Source: Trichoplusia ni (Eukaryota; Arthropoda; Insecta; Lepidoptera; Noctuidae). From it: a stretch of 64,000 nt of DNA. Positions 21,876 through 32,428 of this stretch are shown here, piece after piece. Where the stretch lies: assembly GCF_003590095.1 (NCBI RefSeq), contig NC_039497.1, forward strand, positions 6,320,691 through 6,384,690, given 5' to 3'. The translations under genes were made by a program, and so were the position numbers. The notes beneath the pieces were generated by a model. The model did no database searches. It had not been told where the DNA came from and saw only the letters and a program-made list of their open reading frames with translations. Numbering within the stretch: the stretch's first letter is position 1; each line of letters begins with the position of its first letter.

Positions 21876-24800
21876 TAACTTATACTTACTTAGAAGAAAC
21901 TCCTCACTGAAAATTCACTTGCATACTACATTTTCTGGTCAAAGCAATTTGCTGAAAGCTTTCGAAACTTTGAGTCAGAAGACTGAAAGAGTCTACAAAC
22001 TTTCAATACTAACGTTGGTATTAAATGAATAAGTTAGTTTAGGAAAGTCGGTATTCAATCTAGTAACGTCCCTGATTGGCATTGCGGTATTTTACATCGT
22101 CTTCCTGTGGTCTCAGGTACAATGGGAAGGGAGTCCAGCAAAAATCGCTTCGTCTTTGTCGTCTCCAAGAAAGTCTATAAGCATTACACCGGTTAAAAGA
22201 AAGTATGTTGGTATTCCTTACAAACAGTTCAATAGCTCCAAAGACCAGCATAAAAACGACAACAATATATAAAATCAGTGTTTAAGCAACCAAAATGCTG
22301 TCAATCACATTCCCTTTATGGCATGACATTCTTGGTTTGGCAATGCCAATACTTTAATGAATACTCCATCTACGTACATACGATGTATAACTGTCATCGT
22401 ACACAAAATCATAATAATATGTGATCATTGATTCGCGGGCCACAGTCACATAATCGAATAATTCACTGAACTGTCATGGCTGCCGTATTTGGCGGGAAAG
22501 CAATCAGCTTAGCCGAAATGGGCGATGGTCGGGACAACATACAGCTTTGAGGCTTTGCTTCTTTATTGCATGTTGTGTTGCATAAGAACTGCATTTTTAA
22601 CTAACGCAATGCGTATACATTACTAAGTTAATGTTACGTCAGTTTTAGCTGACTTTAATTAGGATTACGCAATATACCTAACAAGCTTTTTATGTTTTTG
22701 TCACCTTGTTTATAATTAAAAGGTGAAATGTCTGTATTTTATAGTCTTGATAGAAGTTATTCCATCGTGTTAATGTCAGAATTTTCCGCAGCTTTATGAA
22801 GATCATGTTCTCTTAGCTAAATAGTCTCGTATATCACTAACTCTCACACTCTTATATCTCTTAGTTCACTAACAGTGATCAATCTACAGCCAACTTAAAA
22901 AATATGAATTAATCTTCTGTCAAATCTCATTTTCAGCGCATTGACTTACTAATTATTAAAACCCATGTCCAACCAACCATAGCAGTGACTTGTTGATTTT
23001 ACCGCATATCTATGAAATCTAAGTAGAATTCTCTTAAATCTCACAAAATTTTGTTTTTGATAGGAATCGAACCAGTGTCAGTCCACACGCATTTGTACAT
23101 TTAAACTTAAACAAGCAGACAAATATAAGATGTCTCTGATGAAACAACACGAAACTAACGAGCAATAATAAATTAGTAATTAGCTAATTCAAAGACAGAA
23201 CGGAAGAGGTTACACGCTAAATTAATCATTGCCAATAGTAAAAAGTGATTACATGTATCTTGTACTGGCAACTTGGGTGGAAACAATGAGAGAGATCGAT
23301 GCGCGTGGGCAGACAAGCCATCACCTTTAAGACGCTTTTACATTGAATCTTGGTACTTAATTAATTCAATTGATTTAACCAACAAGATATATACAGTTAA
23401 ATTGAGGATTTTTGTGTTGTATCTTGAGTGGGAAAATAAATGGTTTGAATACGATGTACACACTTTTCGCATGGTTTTTCGTACAGGAAGCGAACCTGCA
23501 GATTTTTCAGGTTTCAAAAAGCATAACCCACCTTTTTGCAATATGTATAACGTAGTCTAATTTTGGCTTATTTAACTTTAAATATTTTATTCTGACAATG
23601 TAAATAAATGTGAAAGTGATTGAACTTGGCCGCTTATCAGATCGTGTTTCGATTTGTAAATTTACTCGAACTTGGCCTTTTTAAAAACATGTTTTAAGTT
23701 TTGGTAGGATCTTCTGAGAATTGGTTGGTAACGAATGCACGGAGCCGCGGATCGAACGGGATATATGTGGGTAGAGTATAAGGAGGTACAATAAAGTCAG
23801 CGTTCGTTTGAGTAAGATATAAATTGCAAGTGGAATCATGCCTTATGAATGTAATGTATTTAGGCTCCTGCTAATTCTATCGTTGCGAGAAATAGAGAAG
23901 TAAGGTGCGAAACAATATAAAAAATGCATAGGTGAAAATGGTCGAAATGAGAGTCGTTTAAAAAAGAGTCCTAGATTGGATCAAAAAGCTGGATAAAAGA
24001 AAAACAATGCTAATGAATAAATTGGTAAGGTGAGAAAATTTAATTGGGTATTTTTTTAATTGTCCTTATTAAATAATGTGACTGTGTCTGAATCTTTATA
24101 ATCAAGAAGTTTCTTTTAGTCGTACGACAACAATAAATCGGCCAAGCCCACGCTTCCGCAGCCTATTATTTACATAATCAAACCATCATTCCGCATCGCT
24201 TGGCAACTTGGACTCGTAACAAAACGCTCATGAAAAAAAAAAACAATTGTTTTTAATTTATCTCTGGGTGGCAAACGTCGCGAACTCGCGGTGCATGTAG
24301 GTGGAGATTACAGTATTTGTTTTTTTACGATTTCGGTCAATTTTCCTTATACATAAAAATAAATGAATTTTGATGTTGATTATGACTGTATGAAAAGTGA
24401 AATTATATTTAGTCTGTCATTGAGATAATATAAAAAACAGTCACATAATTTTTGCTTAGTCGTATTACCTACGAGTAAACTAGTCCAGCACTTACATTTT
24501 GGGGAACGACGTCACAAGACGATGACACTGGCCTTATGAAATGAATCGGTTAATGACGAAGCGAGTTAATTTAATTATGCTTGTCTAATTATTTTTATTC
24601 ACCTCATTGTGCTCACTTCAAAATGGAATCTAGTAAATCTGAAGAGTTTACAAGAAAAACAAATAGAAGTTTGTAGGTTAATAAGTAGGTAAGTAAATAC
24701 GATTTTTAAATCACAATACAATTTAAAAATAGTTACCGTAGTATTATTCTTAGCTACGACAGAGAATTTCACAATGTTTTAACTTCTTACAGTTTTCTGA

Positions 24801-25804
24801 TCATTTTAATTGAGATTTAAATGCTGAATAACTTCCTGAGCTCCGATTCAGCTATTTACAATGTCCGATGAATGAATGGCAATTAGACAACATTTTAAAC
24901 CTATTCTGTTAAGCATTTTGCCAACACAATTACTGGAAATTCATTGTATTGACCGTGAGTTTTCCGGTTTTTTCTAATTCTTATGTTTCAAAAATGCTTA
25001 GAATAATACGAATATTGCCATTTTTTATCCAAAATCCTTCATTTATCGACCATTGTAAATAGCAAAATCGGGGCCCAGGGTATAAAAACGAATAAGCGGT
25101 CTAGATGTGGTATTGAACAAATAACTTTTCGAGTTATCAGTATTTTCAACTTCTCACAAACAATATAGGTACTTACAAATACCTATGTGTTCTCACTAAG
25201 TCAAAAAGTCATCACATTACAATAGACTATTAATTAATAAAAATATTTAAGAGCCAAGTATTACTGTAAGTTAGCAAGTGTATTTTAATATCTTAATTAT
25301 TGTTTTGCAGCAATCAGAATAAAAACTAATTCATTTACTTAAATGGATGAAGTTGTAGACGATAATAAATGTTTTTGGGTTTTAAAAGGGTGTCAATAAT
25401 TGGATTGGTAAAACTGCATGAGTTAATTAATGTGTTCCCTTTTATAAATTCCTTATCTATTTAGCTATTTAGCACGTTATTAATAAATATTCCTGTTTTG
25501 ATGTACCTAATTGGTCCCAGTACTTACCTGTAGATATAGCCTTTTTCCCTAAAACTTGAGGTTTCAGAATCGAGGTTAAATTATAGCCATAAACAACATT
25601 TTACCTTTTAACGATAAACAGTTGGTTTATGTTTGTTAAATCTTATATGACTAGTTAATAGAAATACCTAACACTAAGACTGCGTTAATTAATTAATGAG
25701 ACGCAAAGGGAACTCGACCAAAGCTTATCATTTGTTATGAACTCTACAAACACGTGTTGGAGTGAAAAACAAAACACACGAGGTAATAACGATAACAATT
25801 AAAA
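21876..25804. other. gene-poor AT-rich region
   Basis: Contains one MITE (24841-25079). A strong E2F-like string, TTTGGCGGGAAA, lies at about 22489-22500. No gene recognised; short frames here lack recognisable domains. Confidence 0.45.
24841..25079 (+). repeat. GGGGCCC-type MITE copy
   Basis: The left end 'ctccgattcagctatttaca' and the reverse complement of the right end 'attgtaaatagcaaaatcgg' form diverged terminal inverted repeats of about 40 bp. The interior is AT-rich and non-coding. Same family as 4494, 38445 and 60023. Confidence 0.75.
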
Positions 25805-25810
25805 TTTATT
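25805..25810 (-). promoter_or_regulatory. candidate poly-A signal of the bHLH gene
   Basis: AATAAA on the minus strand, about 140 bp after the bHLH stop codon. The surrounding AT-rich repeat makes chance occurrence possible. Confidence 0.4.
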
Positions 25811-25948
25811 AATAATAATAATAAATAAATCTCAAAAAATATATCTCGTACAAAATAAAATAAAGTTAATAATTAATAGTATGGCAAAAGGAGAATTAAA
25901 TAGTACCTAATTGGAAATAGTCCGGCAGTGACGTCACTCACAACACTA

Positions 25949-26425
25949 TCACGCGAATGTCCTGTCGATGTAGTCGCAGTCGAACTCGGCGAAGAACGAG
26001 TCGAAGGGCGACAGCGAGTCCTCGGCGAACTCGGAGGGCGTCTCCAGCTCCAGCTCGGGCTCCGTGCTGAAGCCCGAGAGCTCGGAGCTCAGCGGCGAGG
26101 GCCAGCGCTCCGGCCGCAGCCCCGCGCCCGCCTCCGGGCCCGCGTCCAGCGCCGCCGCCAGCGCGCTGATGTAGCGCATGGCCAGCCGCAGCGTGGTGAT
26201 CTTGGTGAGCTTCTCGCAGGGCACGGGCGCGCCCGTGATGGCGGCGGCGGGCACGGCGCGGCGCAGCGTCTCGAAGGCGCGGTTGATCTCGCGCATGCGG
26301 CTGCGCTCGCGCGCGTTGGCGGTCTTGCGGCGGTACTTGCTGAGCGGCTGCGGCGTGCGGCGCGCGCGCGGCTCGCGGCTGCGCGCGGCCCGCGGTCGCA
26401 GCTGATACTTGTCGTGATCCGGCAT
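25949..26425 (-). CDS. dei: delilah/taxi-like bHLH transcription factor
   Basis: 158-residue class A bHLH protein. The start chosen is the ATG at 26423-26425 (MPDHDKYQLRPR); the frame is open for 35 more codons upstream with another ATG at 26530, but that stretch is low-complexity Gly/Arg and looks like leader. Basic region and helix 1 (about 31-58): KYRRKTANARERSRMREIN followed by AFETLRRAVP. A longer loop than usual, then helix 2 (about 71-92): EKLTKITTLRLAMRYISAL. The KYRRKTANARER and EKLTKITTLRLAM blocks match my recollection of Drosophila delilah (taxi), a factor of muscle-attachment (tendon) cells and wing. The C-terminus is Ser/Glu-rich and acidic, as in an activation or interaction region. 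One exon. The coding region is much richer in G+C than its flanks. It diverges from the MCM-like gene 1.55 kb away. Confidence 0.85.
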   Translation of the reverse strand: MPDHDKYQLRPRAARSREPRARRTPQPLSKYRRKTANARERSRMREINRAFETLRRAVPAAAITGAPVPCEKLTKITTLRLAMRYISALAAALDAGPEAGAGLRPERWPSPLSSELSGFSTEPELELETPSEFAEDSLSPFDSFFAEFDCDYIDRTFA

Positions 26426-27979
26426 GGAGTGACGCCGCCGGCCGCCCCACGCGACCACGCCGCCCGCGCGACCACGACGCAAGAAAAATACGCTCACTCC
26501 GCCCACTCGCCCCGCTCCGTTCATGTACAATCGCGCGAGGAGCTTTTAGCACTGAGTTACATTGCAATTAAAAACTACTCAGTGATGATAAACATACCTA
26601 TTAAATTTTAAACCAAACCCAGGGTAAATAAAGGATGAGTAACGTTACGTTATAATAAAGCAATGACAATTTATTTTCGGAACAAAATATTAATTAGATC
26701 TGTCATAAAACGATGACTTGCAAGTACCTAAGCAGTCTTTGCGTCTGAGTTAGGACACAATTACTTGTGAATTTTTGGAGTAGTGCAAAATAATCAGCAT
26801 TTTCCAAGATAAGGTACGATATACGTATGTTGATAGATAAGCTTAAAACACAATGTTGTTGTTGTGCATGATGGTGCTGTTTGTGATAGTGAGAGTGAGT
26901 TTCAGCTCCGTTACAGGTGCCAGAGATATCGACCAAGGTAATCACACATTGTAGATGTTTCCTGATAAGATAAGGCATATATAGGCCACAACAGACGCTG
27001 CAATAGTGAAATATCTTGCTAAATCTTGTCGATCCCAACTACTAAAACTAACGCCTGATTTTCTAATTGCGGTTTTACTTTTTGACACATGATTTTCAAT
27101 AGTTATAAAACATTTATTTTTAGTTCTAATCAAATTGTGCAATTCTATAAGTATTTAATCAAAAATTTAATACAACTATTAGTAATATCTACTCATAAAT
27201 AACTACAACTACGTTTTTCATACTTAAGTACACATGCACTGGCATATCTCTAGCGGAAAACTTTAGCGCTCAACTGTACCGCGGTCACAATGAATGAACA
27301 ACTTCAAGCCACATAACTCATTGGGTAATGGGTAGTAATCGGACTGATATCATTTGCATATTCGATTCGGCATTTCCGCCGCGAAGGCTCTGCATCTACT
27401 AATTGTTTACCGACCTTGCAGATGAAGTACTCGACTGTTCCTACGTGGGCCATGATAAAGTCATGTGTAGGCGATCATTGGTGACGCAAATGTCATTACT
27501 TATGTAATCTGCCTACCTGCATATTGCTTCTTGCAATTTGGCCCTTCGGCTTTTTGTTGAGTAATATGATATTTAAAAATTATATTTTTTGCCTCAATCC
27601 TGCCCACATCTCAAGTCATCTCAAGACCTTTTCATTTTAATTCTCTTCACCGATTGCATTGACCGTCTTTCTTTTTTTCATAAATGTCACATAAGCACAA
27701 TTAAATTATTGCGTGTCTTACTCATAAAGTTATATTAATAAGTATTTTTTGTTTGCAATTGGCTGAATGCTGTATATATGCTAACAAAAAAAAACGGAAT
27801 ACAGACCGCAAGGAAAAACGCGCGAAATTCAAATTATTCCGTCTAAGTACATACCGATACGTCTATCAACAATGATAGTCTAATTTTAATAGAATAATAA
27901 TAATAGGAAATTGATATCAATATCACATTCGTTTACTCATCGTATCTAACTCGCGTTAATTTTATCCTTAGTATTAGCA
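26426..27979. other. intergenic interval between divergent bHLH and MCMDC2 genes
   Basis: Holds the leaders and probable promoters of both genes. On the minus strand a TCAGT initiator-like string lies at 26551-26555, about 125 bp before the chosen bHLH ATG, without a clear TATA box. An E2F-like string lies at 27817-27828 on the MCMDC2 side. Confidence 0.45.
27817..27828 (+). promoter_or_regulatory. E2F-like site upstream of MCMDC2-like gene
   Basis: AACGCGCGAAAT, the reverse complement of ATTTCGCGCGTT, matches the E2F core TTTCGCGC. It lies about 150 bp before the ATG of an MCM-family gene, where E2F/DREAM sites are typical. Motif match only. Confidence 0.35.
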
Positions 27980-29713
27980 ATGGAGTTACAGCGCGAGTTA
28001 TTGCTATACTTTGACAGCAGGCGTTATTTAGATAAGATGAAGCAATACTGTGAAACGTTCTTAAAAGAATTAACTGAGAAAATGTTAAGTAAATTTCCAC
28101 CATTGAGATTTATAATGGAAATCGATGTAATGGATTTATTGGATGCTCATCCCGAAATAAAAGACTCAGTGTTATCAGAGCCAATGAGACTGCAAAGAAT
28201 GTGTAACGAAATATTATTTGCATGTCTTCAAACTTGTGATTGCGAGAGGAAAGATGACATACAGTCTGCTCAGGTTGCCGTGATTTTGAGATTGAAGTGT
28301 GTTCCTCGTATTCATAACAGCAATACGCTTTACTACAATGGCTTAGTGACTATAGAAGGACTGCTTTTAAATATTTCAAAACCAGAAACCTACGTACATC
28401 ATTCCGTTTGGTCCTGCCCTGAAGAATGTGAAGGCAGTGAGGTGATCCTACAATATACACCGAAACATCCCCCGAAATGTTACGTATGCCGAAGTATTCT
28501 CTTTGAGAATAGCGGATCAAGACGATGCGGAGAACAAGTAAGCGCCACCTTCAAAGTAAAAAATCAGGAGTTGCCGAAGAAATTCTTGATAGCCGACGAT
28601 TTACTGACTCAATTAAATCTCGGCTGTAATTATATTTTGCACGTCGTTATTATGAACAAGATTGTCAAATTATGGTCGCTAGAGAAAGTTAATCTTCGGC
28701 CCGCGCCTTCGACCACTCGGAGCCCTAAGGACATTGAAGACTTATTTAAAGCATGTAAACGTATACCTTGGAAGTTCATCTACTGTCTTGCTTCAAGTAT
28801 CGGAGTAAATGTTTGCCCCTTAAACTGTTTCATGCACCTTAAAATAAATCTTTTATTAAGTCTTACCAGTATCAAGGCTAATGCGATGACAGGCGCGAGT
28901 ATATTACACGTGTTAGTAGGCGGTTACGACACTCGATTTGTTGGAGAAATTATGACGGAAGCGGCGAAATTAGCCGACAGGTCTGTGGTGCTGGGGATGA
29001 CTAATTCCGTTGTGTCCACGGCACTGATCGGTAGCTCAGGTGGAGTGTGCCTCTTACCTTTGCCACTTCACATCTACAACCACAAGCAAGTCTCGTCTGT
29101 ATTGTCAGCAATCGAAACCGGAGAAATTAATACAGGGACGGGAATGATAAAGATGAAGTCAGCAGTGTGGGCGCAAGGAATGGATTTTAAGAAAATGATA
29201 TTGTACAATGTAGCAAGCGTTTTTGGGAACGTTAGTCGCGGCGATTTCGGAGAATATTATGATGATATTGTAGAATTCGTTCTCCAACAAGCTGTTGACC
29301 CAGTTGCAACAAGTCGTGAGGAAGTCAAGGCGTTGAAGGATGTCGCGGATTATATTGATTTAGTTGCAGGAATAGAAGTTAATATGAATGATGCAACGGA
29401 GAATTTATTGCAGAATTACTTTTTGGCAGCTCGTAGAGAAAGTACTAAAAGCGTGTCGCCGGGCAGCATGAGTGCACTGATAGCTGCTTGCTTGACCTCA
29501 GCAAGGCTATGTCGTAGAAATGTTGCTAATATTGATGACGCGGTTTTCGCTATTTGGTTACACGTCAGCGGCAGCCCCGAGCCGCGGTTCGCCCCCGAAG
29601 AGTACCTACAGACCCCAGCCGACGTGAAAAAATTACAAAAAGTTATCAACAACTTCAAGGCTTGGTTAGAACAATTTACTGGTACATGTTTACGAGAAGA
29701 TTTTCCTGCTTAA
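27980..29713 (+). CDS. MCMDC2: MCM domain-containing protein 2-like (MCMDC2)
   Basis: 577 residues in a single uninterrupted frame. Members of this family (fly mei-217/mei-218 are related) are meiosis-specific MCM-like proteins that promote crossovers. The N-terminal half has an MCM OB-fold region with five Cys (146, 150, 167, 170, 183) in a zinc-ribbon-like array. The second half has an AAA-like region: HVLVGGYDTRFV (about 310-321) stands where MCMs have the Walker A loop but lacks GK[S/T], and SAVWAQGMDF follows. ATP binding by this subunit therefore looks lost, as in vertebrate MCMDC2. The C-terminus has the MCM lid and helical part. It is shorter than the human protein (about 680 residues). 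ATG follows the intergenic interval shared with the bHLH gene; it converges with the IKK gene. Confidence 0.82.
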   Translation: MELQRELLLYFDSRRYLDKMKQYCETFLKELTEKMLSKFPPLRFIMEIDVMDLLDAHPEIKDSVLSEPMRLQRMCNEILFACLQTCDCERKDDIQSAQVAVILRLKCVPRIHNSNTLYYNGLVTIEGLLLNISKPETYVHHSVWSCPEECEGSEVILQYTPKHPPKCYVCRSILFENSGSRRCGEQVSATFKVKNQELPKKFLIADDLLTQLNLGCNYILHVVIMNKIVKLWSLEKVNLRPAPSTTRSPKDIEDLFKACKRIPWKFIYCLASSIGVNVCPLNCFMHLKINLLLSLTSIKANAMTGASILHVLVGGYDTRFVGEIMTEAAKLADRSVVLGMTNSVVSTALIGSSGGVCLLPLPLHIYNHKQVSSVLSAIETGEINTGTGMIKMKSAVWAQGMDFKKMILYNVASVFGNVSRGDFGEYYDDIVEFVLQQAVDPVATSREEVKALKDVADYIDLVAGIEVNMNDATENLLQNYFLAARRESTKSVSPGSMSALIAACLTSARLCRRNVANIDDAVFAIWLHVSGSPEPRFAPEEYLQTPADVKKLQKVINNFKAWLEQFTGTCLREDFPA

Positions 29714-30115
29714 ATTATAGATATTCGTATTATTTGCTCAATAGATCCGTATTTACTTAATATTTTGCCAAGGCAGATTGTGCTTTATGTCACAAGTCTT
29801 AACATACTTATTAGTTTGAATAATGTTGTAGTAAAATGAAACAACATTTTAAAATATAAATACCCAATATAATTATTATCCTTTTTGAGTTTTTGACTAG
29901 AAACCAAACGATCAACAGTTATAAAATGCATCATCATACGTCATACATACTTAAAAGTACAATAACCTAATTACAGTAAACCATCAATGAGTTAGTAAGA
30001 AACATTATTTATAACATAAAAATAATATATTAAAGTTAAAAGCACCATCTTTTCTTACATCTAAATAGTATTATATTGCAAGGCACATTCTTAAGGAACA
30101 CACTTTTATTTTCTA
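29714..30115. other. convergent 3' ends of MCMDC2 and IKK genes
   Basis: 400 bp tail to tail. A plus-strand ATTAAA at 30029-30034 may serve MCMDC2, and a minus-strand AATAAA at 30105-30110, five bases after the IKK stop, may serve the kinase. The transcripts would then come close or overlap. Confidence 0.4.
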
Positions 30116-32428
30116 TTAAGCATCATTTAAGAAGCTAAAATCTAGATCAGCATTCTTCAACATCTTCTTTTGTGAATTTAATTTCATGGACAGATTAATT
30201 TGGCTCTTCCTTATTTTCACACTGTCCTCAATAAGGGACTTAAGAGCTTCATCATCTCCCAATTTTTTCTCCATTTTAATGCAATTATTTGACACTGGTT
30301 GTCCAATCTTGAAGTCCTTTTTTTCAAAGGACACCACACTGTAGGGTACATTTGAAATGCCATCTGCATCTTTGACTACAAGACTTATTGTAGACCATGT
30401 ACATTTAGTAAGTTCTTCCAAAACACTGGTCAAGTCAGTAGCTAATTTATTCGTGTTATCTGCAGCATTTGTAACAATATCAGAAATTTTATAAAACTCT
30501 GTGCTGACGTCTAGGAGTTTAAGTACAAATGCCTGTTGGCGAACTTCTACTAATATCTTGCTCCTAAGTTTAAGACAGTCATAACACACCTTTATTATGT
30601 CATGACACTGTTTCTCTCTTCCTCGGTTCATATGTTCACTTTTCTTGTGAGCCAAAAATGCTTTGTAAGCATTGGTGTACACTGTTTGATAGTTATATTT
30701 GGCTACAAAATTGTTGATGTCTGATGTTATCACTTCATTGCTGCGTCTTGTAGCAGACTGTAGTCTCACCGTGAGCTGATTCCATGCCATTTGCAATTTC
30801 TGTATCCTTTCTGTAATATCATCTGCATCTTTGAATATTTTGTCAAAGCCACCAAGTAGGTGAGTGCCATTAGAGGACTGTCTCAAGTCTGTAATGTGCT
30901 GCTTTCCAGCATCAGTCAACTTTTTCAGAGTCTCATGTCTTGCAAGCAGGTTCCCAATATGTTTATCCACTGAATTATGTTTGAGTAACAAATGTTTACC
31001 TTCACATTTCAATGATTCTGCTCTTACAAACAATCCATTGATGAGTAAGTCATACAATTCCATTTGAGACATGACAAAGAACATGCCATTTTTGTATAAA
31101 TTTTGACTGTTTTTGAAATTATATAAAGCTTTAGGGTGTTCTAAAGATCTTTGAACAGCCATTGGCACTATTGGTTCAATATTATCTTTGAGAACATATG
31201 ACTTATTGTATAGGAAAAACATGGTGTTTTCGTTCCAATATTTGACAACGAACTCATCATCCATAGGCTCAGAGTAGTTCATTTGGGTAATTAAAATCTG
31301 TTCACCAGTAGATATTTTAGTTTCAATATATATTTTAGATTTAAGCATCAGTATTGTTGTAGAATCATCCACTTCATATGCAAGGGGAGTTAAATTTGCT
31401 ACAGAGAATACTTTAACAACTTTCTTGGATAGAATCCTCTCCAATACATCATAAATGACAATATTACTTGTGGCTTCTTTTTGTTCTGTTGGTATGTTGA
31501 ATGTAACTCTGGATGGAGTGTCCCTTCCTCTGAGTTTAGGATCCCATTCCAAAGCAATTTGCAACCAGTGTTCTATCATAGTTTTGAAGGGCTTAGAAAT
31601 GAAATTTTCTGGGAAAACCTCATTTGAATATTCAATGTCACCGTGGAAGGTTTCATACACACAAATGTTTTCATGAGCCTTCTTCTTGACATGTGGCATC
31701 CATTGGACAGGGGCCATAAATGGGAGGAATGGTCTTCTACCACAAATCAGTTCAAATACAACTAAGCCGAATGACCAGAAATCTACTGAATTACTGTAGG
31801 ACTTGCTGTAAATTATTTCTGGAGCAAGGTACTGTAAAGTGCCAACAAGACTGGCACACACAGAGTTAGAGTCAATTTCTTTAGCATAGCCAAGATCAAT
31901 GAGTTTGTATATCACCTTCCTTTGCCCTTGTACAGCTACATTAGACTGCACAGTATCCAGTATGTTCATAACAATATTTTCCGGTTTCAAATCTCTATGT
32001 GTTATCTTGTTTTGATGGAGGAACTGCATCGCATTTCTGACGTCACTGAGTATCTGTCGTATTTGTTGTTCTTTGAGGCCCGAACAGGATTCCGGCTTGT
32101 TGAGCACTTGTCGTAGGTCACCGCCGCTGCAGTACTCCATACACAGAATAGGTAGGCCCGATGGGTTGGCGCGCTGTAATCCGGTTATGAACTCTGGCGG
32201 TAGATCCTTCGTTCCAACAATATTAGGGTTCCGGCAGGTCTGTAACATCTCCACCTCCTTCGTCCATCGCTCTCGATGTTTATCACTTAGCTCGTCTCCC
32301 CACTGACATGTCTTGATTGCGAGTTTTTCATCGGTTCTTTTGTGTTTCCATAGCACTACTGTGCCAAAACTTCCTTTTCCAAGTTCCCTTTCTTTTATCC
32401 AGTCCCCTATGAATATAATATCTTCCAT
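30116..32428 (-). CDS. ird5: IkappaB kinase beta-like (ird5-like) kinase
   Basis: 770 residues, uninterrupted. IKK phosphorylates inhibitors or precursors of NF-kB/Relish in the cytosol during the IMD immune response. Kinase domain about 10-310: GKGSFG (17-22), AIK with K39, HRDLKPEN (144-151, catalytic D146), DLG (178-180), then an activation loop with Ser189 and Ser193 spaced as the two loop serines of human IKK-beta, followed by GTLQYLAPE. A ubiquitin-like region follows (about 325-420), then a long helical scaffold/dimerisation region. The extreme C-terminus has LDFSFL (762-767), resembling the NEMO-binding LDWSWL. Length fits the family (human 756). No intron is needed. It converges with MCMDC2 and diverges from the zinc-finger gene. 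Confidence 0.93.
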   Translation of the reverse strand: MEDIIFIGDWIKERELGKGSFGTVVLWKHKRTDEKLAIKTCQWGDELSDKHRERWTKEVEMLQTCRNPNIVGTKDLPPEFITGLQRANPSGLPILCMEYCSGGDLRQVLNKPESCSGLKEQQIRQILSDVRNAMQFLHQNKITHRDLKPENIVMNILDTVQSNVAVQGQRKVIYKLIDLGYAKEIDSNSVCASLVGTLQYLAPEIIYSKSYSNSVDFWSFGLVVFELICGRRPFLPFMAPVQWMPHVKKKAHENICVYETFHGDIEYSNEVFPENFISKPFKTMIEHWLQIALEWDPKLRGRDTPSRVTFNIPTEQKEATSNIVIYDVLERILSKKVVKVFSVANLTPLAYEVDDSTTILMLKSKIYIETKISTGEQILITQMNYSEPMDDEFVVKYWNENTMFFLYNKSYVLKDNIEPIVPMAVQRSLEHPKALYNFKNSQNLYKNGMFFVMSQMELYDLLINGLFVRAESLKCEGKHLLLKHNSVDKHIGNLLARHETLKKLTDAGKQHITDLRQSSNGTHLLGGFDKIFKDADDITERIQKLQMAWNQLTVRLQSATRRSNEVITSDINNFVAKYNYQTVYTNAYKAFLAHKKSEHMNRGREKQCHDIIKVCYDCLKLRSKILVEVRQQAFVLKLLDVSTEFYKISDIVTNAADNTNKLATDLTSVLEELTKCTWSTISLVVKDADGISNVPYSVVSFEKKDFKIGQPVSNNCIKMEKKLGDDEALKSLIEDSVKIRKSQINLSMKLNSQKKMLKNADLDFSFLNDA

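Noticed and set aside
25928..26611. Overlapping long frames on both strands at the bHLH gene
   Set aside because: Low-complexity Arg/Ala-rich shadows caused by high GC; the bHLH frame alone shows a domain.
27980..32428. Retrocopy origin for the intronless MCMDC2 and IKK genes
   Set aside because: No poly-A remnants or flanking duplications, and full-length intact frames; native single-exon genes are simpler.
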